The notes under the pieces are model-generated. The model did not search any database and had not been told where the DNA came from. It saw nothing but the letters and a program-made list of their open reading frames with translations. A program made the position numbers and the translations under genes. From Bacillota bacterium (GTDB taxonomy: Bacteria; Bacillota; Bacilli; Alicyclobacillales; Alicyclobacillaceae), in NCBI GenBank assembly GCA_021820805.1, contig JAKADF010000059.1, positions 1 to 11,156 on the forward strand: DNA of 11,156 nt, written 5' to 3'. This document shows, piece by piece, positions 6,806-11,156 of this stretch (positions within the stretch are counted from its first letter, which is position 1; each line of letters begins with the position of its first letter).

Positions 6806-6900
6806 GACTTACGCGCAGCCCACCAAACAAAACAGGCACCACAGATAAAGAGTAGTAACATCGTACCAATCGGAGCAAGTGCACCGCCAAAAACCGTCAT
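6802..6900 (-). CDS. 32-residue single-pass membrane peptide directly downstream of dinB
   Basis: Read by me on the minus strand: ATG at 6900 and TAA at 6804-6802. The peptide begins MTVFGGALAPIGT, has a hydrophobic core with two Cys (LLLFICGACFVWWAA) and ends RKS, so one membrane helix with its C-terminus probably inside. An AAGGTG ribosome binding site (6911-6906) lies 5 nt before the ATG and begins right after the dinB stop (6914-6912), so the gene is placed as the last cistron of the dinB transcription unit. Its end overlaps the convergent 94-residue gene. I recognise no family. A role as a regulatory or stress membrane peptide is only a guess from position; the start signal and composition make it more likely real than chance. 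Confidence 0.6.
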   Translation of the reverse strand: MTVFGGALAPIGTMLLLFICGACFVWWAARKS

Positions 6901-6911
6901 TTTTTCACCTT

Positions 6912-8201
6912 CTAATCGTACAAGTTATCTTTTTGTAAAGATGTACCGTGAATTTTTTTATTACGAATCTGGTTACTCTCATGTTGCCGCATCATGCTTC
7001 CTCGAATAACAATATCTTCTCCATAACGGTTTCGCAACTTATCCGTTACCTCGGTCAATCTGCGAAGCCGTTTCGTGTTTTGTTGCTTTATTTTGGAGTC
7101 CTGATTTATATCAGAAAATAGTGAAGTTTGAACTGCATATCCTTTTTCTTTATTTTCCAAATCTGCTCTTTCAGTCAGTTGCAAAACACTGATACCCAAG
7201 AGTCGTATTTTTTGGTGAGATCTTAGGTTCGTAAATACGAGGGACTTCGCATGTGCATAGATTTCTTCAGTTAAGTCAGTTGGTGACTCAAGTGTTCGAG
7301 ACCTAGTTATCGTCTTCATGTTATTAAAGCGAATCGTTATTGAAATTGTTCGACCAACAAACTGGTGTTTGCGAACGCGGCGCCCCACTTGATCGGCTAA
7401 GTTCATTAGTGTTGTTTGAATTTCATCCTCGTCGTTTGTATCTTGCATAAGGGTTATGGAGTGCCCTATGCTTTTTGGATGTTCTGAGTCTCCTTCTACC
7501 GGGGTATCGTCTATTCCGTTCGCACGTTCAAACAGAATTTTCCCTCGTGCCCCAAAAGAGCGAATTAATTTATCCAAATTAAAATTAGCCAAATCGCCAA
7601 TGGTTTGTATGCCCATGTATTTTAGTCTTTTTGCAGTTTGTTTACCTACTCCGAACATGTCCTCGATTGGTATAGGCCACAAAATATCCTGAAGCTGATT
7701 AGACCATATCTCGGTTATTCCCATAGGCTTTCGAAAATCGCTTGCCATTTTTGCTAAAAACTTATTTGGACTTATGCCGATAGAACAAGGCAAACCAAGC
7801 TTTTCTAGAATGTCTTTTTGCAGTTTGTCTGCAATTTCAAGAGGAGAACCGAACTGGGAACTGCCTGTTATATCCGCGAAACACTCATCAATGCTAAAGA
7901 TTTCTACAACCGGAGTGAATGAGTGCACGATTGAAAATACATGATTGGAATAAGAGCGGTACAGTTCAAAGTTCGGCGGTATTAAAAGGATTGTCGGGCA
8001 GAGCCTTTGTGCTTGTGCTACCGTCATCGTTGCCTTAACGCCAAATTTGCGTGCTTCGTAACTCGCTGTAACAATAATACCGTGACGCGTCTTCGGGTTA
8101 CCCGCAACTGCGGTTGGTTTTCCCTTGTACAGAATCGGCTCATCCGCAGCATGGCAAGAACAGTAAAATGCATTCATGTCAATGTGGACAATAACGCTCA
8201 A
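6912..8201 (-). CDS. dinB: DNA polymerase IV (Y-family translesion polymerase)
   Basis: Error-prone polymerase that copies damaged templates, about 429 residues. Palm motifs: HIDMNAFYCS with metal-binding Asp8 and Tyr13 at the steric-gate position, YEARKFGVK at about 48-56, and SIDE with catalytic Asp105/Glu106. A helix-hairpin-helix thumb reads FGVGKQTAKRLKYMGI at about 183-198, followed by the little-finger domain. A beta-clamp-binding motif QTSLF lies at 358-362, followed by a basic tail of about 67 residues, as in Bacillus PolY-type enzymes. The start is TTG 8201, supported by GGGGTGG (8214-8208) 6 nt upstream; a longer frame to 8246 lacks such support. No CGAAC-N4-GTTCG SOS box is seen upstream, so LexA control is not evident. 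The 32-residue peptide gene follows after 11 nt. Confidence 0.96.
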   Translation of the reverse strand: MSVIVHIDMNAFYCSCHAADEPILYKGKPTAVAGNPKTRHGIIVTASYEARKFGVKATMTVAQAQRLCPTILLIPPNFELYRSYSNHVFSIVHSFTPVVEIFSIDECFADITGSSQFGSPLEIADKLQKDILEKLGLPCSIGISPNKFLAKMASDFRKPMGITEIWSNQLQDILWPIPIEDMFGVGKQTAKRLKYMGIQTIGDLANFNLDKLIRSFGARGKILFERANGIDDTPVEGDSEHPKSIGHSITLMQDTNDEDEIQTTLMNLADQVGRRVRKHQFVGRTISITIRFNNMKTITRSRTLESPTDLTEEIYAHAKSLVFTNLRSHQKIRLLGISVLQLTERADLENKEKGYAVQTSLFSDINQDSKIKQQNTKRLRRLTEVTDKLRNRYGEDIVIRGSMMRQHESNQIRNKKIHGTSLQKDNLYD

Positions 8202-8347
8202 ATGAAACCACCCCGGTTGCGCACTTGTTAAAATAAGTGTACACATATTGGAGTACTGCGTGCAATTGTACGGGTACCTTCAGTGCTCGGCAAAATTGTG
8301 TTTTATTAATTGCGTTTTATCAATGGGAGAATGGGAGTTCGGTTGTT

Positions 8348-9283
8348 TTGAAGTCAAAGCTTCGTTTTATCGCGCAATTAGAGTTATTTGAATGGATTGG
8401 TATTTTTGCCTCAATCGCTGCAGCATATATCTTTTTTGCATACGCAGGGAAGCTAGATTCGTATGCTGAAATGCCCGGTTATCATTGGCATATGTTGTTT
8501 GTCATTTTGATTATTTATGGTAAATTCGTCCCTTATGCAATTGCTGTTGGTGCTGCCTCTTTATTTCTGGTCGGATATTGGATGCAGAGAAACAAAGCAG
8601 AAACTGCGAATCGATTTTGGTACACATTACGGATATTCCTGGCGTATTGTCTGCTTTTAATCGTATTTAGAGTTGTTAATTTCTACGTTCCAGTGCTTAC
8701 GCCGGGGCTTCGGGATTCTGTGATTCAGTTAATGGATAAAACCTTGTTTGGTAAACAAGTTTCTCTATGGCTTGAACCAATTTCAGAGCACTGGCTGACG
8801 AATATTCTAACAGGAGCATATGTATCTTGGTTTTGGCTGTTATTTGCAACCATTCTCATCCTTTCATTTGCAAGCAGGCGAGCAGCTTCTGAATATCTTT
8901 TAGCCACGTTAATTGCTTTCTACACAGGCTATGCCTGTTATATTCTTGTTCCTGTCATAGGCCCAGGATTTACGATGCACTATACAACATCTCTTGGAGA
9001 TATAGCGCCTGCGTTTACTATGAATCGAGCGTTCATCGCAAGGGATTGCTTTCCAAGTCTTCATACGGCAACTTCTATTTTGATGGCAATTTATATAGCA
9101 AAATATCAACGGAAATGGCTGTATTTTTATGCGCCAATGGTTACACTTATTATTTTTGCAACTCTGTACCTTCGCATTCACTACGGCTCTGACGATATCG
9201 CGGGTGCGGCAATGGCTGTTGTAGTAAGTGGGTTTACACCTTTTATATTTCAAAAGTGGGAACATATTCGCAGTGCAAAGTGA
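8348..9283 (+). CDS. PAP2-superfamily membrane phosphatase (Aur1/Ipt1-like, PAP2_3 type)
   Basis: About 311 residues, polytopic, with hydrophobic segments near 17-33, 48-78, 94-115, 158-175, 184-205, 238-251, 260-275 and 284-302. Catalytic PAP2 motifs are at the C-terminal end: CFPSLHTA (PSLH 236-239) and YLRIHYGSDDIAG, whose His278 and Asp282 match the HxxxD of motif 3. VPVIGPG at about 201-207 is typical of the Aur1-like branch. It probably removes phosphate from, or transfers it between, lipid headgroups at the outer face of the membrane; the substrate cannot be told. The start is TTG 8348 because GGGAG (8333-8337) lies 10 nt upstream; an earlier GTG at 8237 would add a polar, Cys-containing leader unlike the family. 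It is divergent from dinB, with no clear terminator before the lepB promoter. Confidence 0.88.
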   Translation: MKSKLRFIAQLELFEWIGIFASIAAAYIFFAYAGKLDSYAEMPGYHWHMLFVILIIYGKFVPYAIAVGAASLFLVGYWMQRNKAETANRFWYTLRIFLAYCLLLIVFRVVNFYVPVLTPGLRDSVIQLMDKTLFGKQVSLWLEPISEHWLTNILTGAYVSWFWLLFATILILSFASRRAASEYLLATLIAFYTGYACYILVPVIGPGFTMHYTTSLGDIAPAFTMNRAFIARDCFPSLHTATSILMAIYIAKYQRKWLYFYAPMVTLIIFATLYLRIHYGSDDIAGAAMAVVVSGFTPFIFQKWEHIRSAK

Positions 9284-9326
9284 GTTGTTTCCGAACTGTG
9301 GGTAAGTTATGTGAACTTAGTTGCTT

Positions 9327-9355
9327 TTGAAATGGACTGGCATTCGTATTATATT
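9327..9355 (+). promoter_or_regulatory. Promoter of lepB-argR
   Basis: TTGAAA (9327-9332), exactly 17 bp, then TATATT (9350-9355): five of six matches in each hexamer of the vegetative promoter. Transcription would start near 9362, about 40 nt before the lepB ATG. Confidence 0.65.
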
Positions 9356-9401
9356 TTCGGCATACTAAGTTTGTGTTTTGCAGAAGTTTAGAGGTGAATT
9401 C

Positions 9402-9914
9402 ATGCGTAAATTGTGGGAATGGTTTTGGCCGATTGGCTCAGGGGTTGGAATTGCTTTAATTATTATGCGGTTTGTAGTAAGTGTAGCGTATGTGCCTACC
9501 CCTTCCATGGTTCCGGTCATTCCAAGTCCATGCCGTATCATAGTAAATCATTTGGCAACAGAGTTTTCAAATATTTATGAAGGAGAAATTGTTCTTTTTC
9601 ATTTTCCTGATGACCCGAGTAAAATCTACGTAAAAAGAGTGATAGGGTTGCCGGGAGATACCATCGACATACATAATGGACATGTGTATCGCAATGGTGA
9701 AATTTTAAACGAGCCTTATTTACATGGGCTTGTAACAGAAGGAACCTTTGGGCCTTACCATGTTCCCGAAGGGCATTATTTTATGCTTGGAGACAACCGT
9801 AATATATCGGACGACAGTCGGCTTTGGGTTCATAAGTATGTTTCAAGATCCGCAATTATCGGAAGAGCTGATTATGTCATCTGGCCAATATTCAAAGCAA
9901 ATTCCATTCGGTAA
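9402..9914 (+). CDS. lepB: Signal peptidase I
   Basis: Removes signal peptides from exported proteins at the outer face of the cytoplasmic membrane. It has 170 residues, the short Gram-positive P-type. One N-terminal membrane anchor (about 10-30) is followed by VPTPSMVP with the nucleophile Ser35, then YVKRVIGLPGD with the general base Lys78, and the GDNRNISDDSR box near the C-terminal third. The start is ATG 9402: GAGGTG (9391-9396) lies 5 nt upstream; a TTG eight codons earlier has no such site. The sequence after the catalytic Ser is VPVIP rather than the commoner EPTL/PTL, a small departure. argR starts 13 nt after its stop, so the two genes are probably co-transcribed from the promoter at 9327-9355. 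Confidence 0.95.
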   Translation: MRKLWEWFWPIGSGVGIALIIMRFVVSVAYVPTPSMVPVIPSPCRIIVNHLATEFSNIYEGEIVLFHFPDDPSKIYVKRVIGLPGDTIDIHNGHVYRNGEILNEPYLHGLVTEGTFGPYHVPEGHYFMLGDNRNISDDSRLWVHKYVSRSAIIGRADYVIWPIFKANSIR

Positions 9915-9927
9915 TGGAGGGTGTTTC

Positions 9928-10368
9928 GTGAAAGAGAAGCGCCATATGCGTATTAAAGAGATTGTAAGTCAATATGAAATTGAAACCCAGGAAGACTTGG
10001 TGAAATCGCTTGAAGAGTCTGGTTATCCTGTTACACAAGCAACGATTTCAAGAGACATTAAGGAATTGCATTTAATAAAAGTTGTTGGCTCAAACGGCCG
10101 GTATAAATATGCGATACCTGTTGCGACCTCGACAGTTACAATTGATCTGTTGCGAAGAAAGCTGACAGAGGTTTTTGTTTCAATCGCACGGGCGAAGAAT
10201 TTGATAGTTATTAAAGTGTTGCCAGGTAATGCGCATGCGATTGCAGCCATGATTGACAGCATGAATAAATCTACTCTTCTTGGTACAATTGCCGGGGATG
10301 ACACAATTCTAATGGTATGCAGTGACGAAGAAGCAGCTATAGAGATTTCACAAGTATTATCATCCTGA
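9928..10368 (+). CDS. argR: Arginine repressor/activator (ArgR/AhrC)
   Basis: Hexameric regulator that binds arginine and controls arginine synthesis and breakdown. It has 146 residues, full length. The N-terminal winged helix-turn-helix contains EIETQEDLVKSLEESGY and VTQATISRDIKELHLIKV (SRD at 41-43). The C-terminal oligomerisation and arginine-binding domain contains VLPGNAHAIAAMID and GTIAGDDTILMVC (119-131), with the conserved Asp pair for arginine. The start is GTG 9928, backed by GGAGG (9916-9920) 7 nt upstream; ATG 9946 would trim six residues and lacks a site. It sits 13 nt after lepB, an unusual partner. I did not find a convincing ARG box beside it, so autoregulation is not shown. 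Confidence 0.97.
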   Translation: MKEKRHMRIKEIVSQYEIETQEDLVKSLEESGYPVTQATISRDIKELHLIKVVGSNGRYKYAIPVATSTVTIDLLRRKLTEVFVSIARAKNLIVIKVLPGNAHAIAAMIDSMNKSTLLGTIAGDDTILMVCSDEEAAIEISQVLSS

Positions 10369-10458
10369 TAATTATTTCATGATTGTGAGCTATCTTCTGC
10401 ACATGTACTTTGGCCTCTTATTTGCAGGTTTCAAATTTAGATAATATATGGACAATCT

Positions 10459-10490
10459 GGTCCGTACGAATAACGTACGGGCCTTTTATT
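10459..10490 (+). terminator. Intrinsic terminator downstream of argR
   Basis: GGTCCGTACG (10459-10468) pairs with CGTACGGGCC (10474-10483), ten pairs with one G-U, around AATAA, followed by TTTTATTATT. It lies about 90 nt after the argR stop; the stretch between has no ORF or structure I can support. Confidence 0.88.
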
Positions 10491-10588
10491 ATTCGATTTT
10501 TAAGTGAAAATTCCCCATTGTAAATCTCACGATGCCTCATGCCACAATTGCATCAAATTTTTTAGCTTGGTTGATATGTCCATTGCCC

Positions 10589-10617
10589 TTCACAGAATGT
10601 TCACATAAACAAATATT
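10589..10617 (+). promoter_or_regulatory. Possible promoter of the 58-residue membrane protein gene
   Basis: TTCACA (10589-10594), a 17-bp spacer and AATATT (10612-10617): five and four matches to the vegetative hexamers. Transcription would start near 10624, just before the ribosome binding site at 10636. From 10491 to here, downstream of the argR terminator, nothing else is apparent. Confidence 0.4.
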
Positions 10618-10649
10618 AAACCAAATGAACGAGTTGGAGGTGGCTCAGT

Positions 10650-10826
10650 ATGATTCCTGCACTTCTTTTGCAGATCAGCTTAATCATCATACTAGTTCGG
10701 GTAATCTATGTCCTTGTCAATCTATTCAAAAGAAGTCAAAAACCATGGTTCGAAATTTTGTTTTATCTTTCCATCGCAATCGTTGTATTCGACTATTATT
10801 TACGTAATTTCCATCACCTGTTATGA
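10650..10826 (+). CDS. 58-residue membrane protein, unknown function
   Basis: Read by me: ATG 10650, TGA 10824-10826. The ribosome binding site GGAGGTGG (10636-10643) is among the best in the window and is correctly spaced (6-7 nt). The protein begins MIPALLLQ and has two hydrophobic segments, about 3-25 (ISLIIILVRVIYVLVNLF) and 33-50 (FEILFYLSIAIVVFDYY), joined by a basic loop KRSQKP; it ends LRNFHHLL. The basic loop suggests a cytoplasmic hairpin turn with both ends outside. I recognise no family. An overlapping frame (10532-10807) has no start signal and a composition unlike a protein, so this frame is preferred. It stands between the argR terminator and the structured region at 10926, so it is probably a single-gene unit. 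Confidence 0.72.
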   Translation: MIPALLLQISLIIILVRVIYVLVNLFKRSQKPWFEILFYLSIAIVVFDYYLRNFHHLL

Positions 10827-10925
10827 ATAATCAAATTACTAAACAGATAATTAGGTCTGCAAATTAGTTTAAAGGGTTAGTTTATGGAGGCTAAAAATAA
10901 TTCGGCGTAATTTGATATTTGGATG

Positions 10926-10957
10926 TTGACTAATTTAGTCATGTATTAGATGATAAT
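10926..10957 (+). promoter_or_regulatory. Promoter-like site overlapping a perfect palindrome
   Basis: TGACTAA-T-TTAGTCA (10927-10941) is a perfect 7-bp-arm palindrome. Its left part is the -35-like TTGACT (10926-10931). Candidate -10 hexamers are GATGAT (10949-10954, 17-bp spacer) and GATAAT (10952-10957, 20-bp spacer). Either places the start at about 10961-10964, exactly where the first hairpin of the candidate RNA begins. A repressor on the palindrome would cover the -35. The binding protein is unknown. Confidence 0.5.
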
Positions 10958-10960
10958 GAA

Positions 10961-11080
10961 GGGTGCGCATATGCCGAATGCGCACGAGACTCCACAATGT
11001 TTCATTGTAGAGTCTATACCATGCCTTTCTAACTCCCGTTTTCAAGTGGCAGCGATACCTCGCTGCCACTTCTATTTATC
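10961..11080 (+). ncRNA. Candidate small RNA or structured leader with three hairpins
   Basis: No convincing protein gene is seen from 10827 to the window end. From the promoter-like site, transcription would give an RNA of roughly 120 nt. Hairpin 1: GTGCGCAT (10963-10970) with ATGCGCAC (10978-10985). Hairpin 2: AGACTC-ACAATG with CATTGT-GAGTCT (10987-11015), one C-A mismatch, loop TTT. Then a pyrimidine-rich, apparently single-stranded segment (about 11021-11043) containing CTAACTCCCG, which is complementary to SD-type sequences. Hairpin 3: a perfect 12-bp stem (11044-11055/11060-11071) followed by CTATTTATCTTCTAT. I match it to no known RNA family. It could instead be the 5' leader (an attenuator) of a gene beyond the right edge. 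Confidence 0.55.
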
Positions 11081-11086
11081 TTCTAT
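11044..11086 (+). terminator. Terminator-like hairpin ending the candidate RNA
   Basis: AAGTGGCAGCGA (11044-11055) and TCGCTGCCACTT (11060-11071) form a perfect 12-bp stem with loop TACC. The trailing CTATTTATCTTCTAT is T-rich but broken by C and A, so efficiency is uncertain. Confidence 0.65.
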
Positions 11087-11089
11087 AGG

Positions 11090-11137
11090 ATTAGCATACA
11101 CAATGTGAATGCTAATGATCTGTGAGATGAATCACAG
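11090..11137. other. Two further hairpins at the right edge
   Basis: ATTAGCAT (11090-11097) pairs perfectly with ATGCTAAT (11109-11116), with CAC/GTG pairing again inside the loop; CTGTGA (11120-11125) pairs with TCACAG (11132-11137) around GATGAA. No T-run of terminator quality follows within the window. They may be operator palindromes or the start of another structured leader; what lies beyond the edge would decide. Confidence 0.4.
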
Positions 11138-11156
11138 CTTCTTAATTCAAATAAAG

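Noticed and set aside
8202..8347. Search for an SOS box in the dinB-PAP2 gap; the palindrome GTGTACAC at 8237-8244 stands out.
   Set aside because: It does not fit the LexA consensus, and an 8-bp palindrome alone is too common to call an operator.
10532..10807. Open frame of 91 codons on the plus strand after argR.
   Set aside because: It has no ribosome binding site, is rich in Cys, His and Ser in no recognisable pattern, and overlaps a shorter frame with an excellent start signal and membrane-protein composition.

Overview
The window looks like ordinary low-GC Gram-positive (Firmicutes, Bacilli-like) chromosome. Pointers are a tRNA-Ile T-box leader in front of ileS, strong AAGGAGGTG-type ribosome binding sites, YtkL-, YmfJ- and MarC-type proteins, a short P-type signal peptidase, an AhrC/ArgR repressor, and frequent TTG/GTG starts. 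An acid-tolerant Alicyclobacillaceae-like host is possible but not shown. I see no transposase, integrase, CRISPR array, tRNA or rRNA.

Layout. Positions 1-990 (minus) hold the N-terminal 330 codons of isoleucyl-tRNA synthetase; the gene runs off the left edge. Positions 1079-1400 (minus) hold its T-box riboswitch with terminator and antiterminator. A MarC-family membrane protein follows (1450-2085, minus). Positions 2269-4796 (plus) encode a class A penicillin-binding protein broken by an apparent 7-base deletion between its SxN and KTG motifs, so it reads as two ORFs. Its terminator lies inside the 3' end of a convergent XRE-type regulator (4806-5222, minus). That regulator is divergent from a YtkL-type metallo-hydrolase (5378-6061, plus), and the gap holds a perfect 11-bp inverted repeat overlapping a good promoter. 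A bidirectional hairpin separates ytkL from a DUF3243/YmfJ gene (6111-6362, minus). A small two-helix membrane protein (6521-6805, plus) meets a 32-residue membrane peptide (6802-6900, minus) tail to tail; the peptide is the last gene of a dinB transcription unit (dinB 6912-8201, minus). Divergent from dinB is an Aur1-like PAP2 phosphatase (8348-9283, plus). A promoter at 9327-9355 drives lepB-argR (9402-10368), followed by a strong terminator. A 58-residue membrane protein too short for routine calling sits at 10650-10826. The last 330 bases carry no convincing protein gene but contain a promoter-like site on a perfect palindrome, then three stable hairpins, the last terminator-like: a candidate small RNA at about 10961-11080. 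Two more hairpins follow.

How the genes fit together. Most are independent housekeeping units: translation (ileS under tRNA-Ile control), envelope building (the PBP, the PAP2 lipid phosphatase, signal peptidase), translesion DNA synthesis (dinB) and arginine control (argR). The least explained elements are the candidate small RNA at the right end, the three small membrane proteins, the XRE operator region, and the broken PBP with an unusual glycosyltransferase active site.
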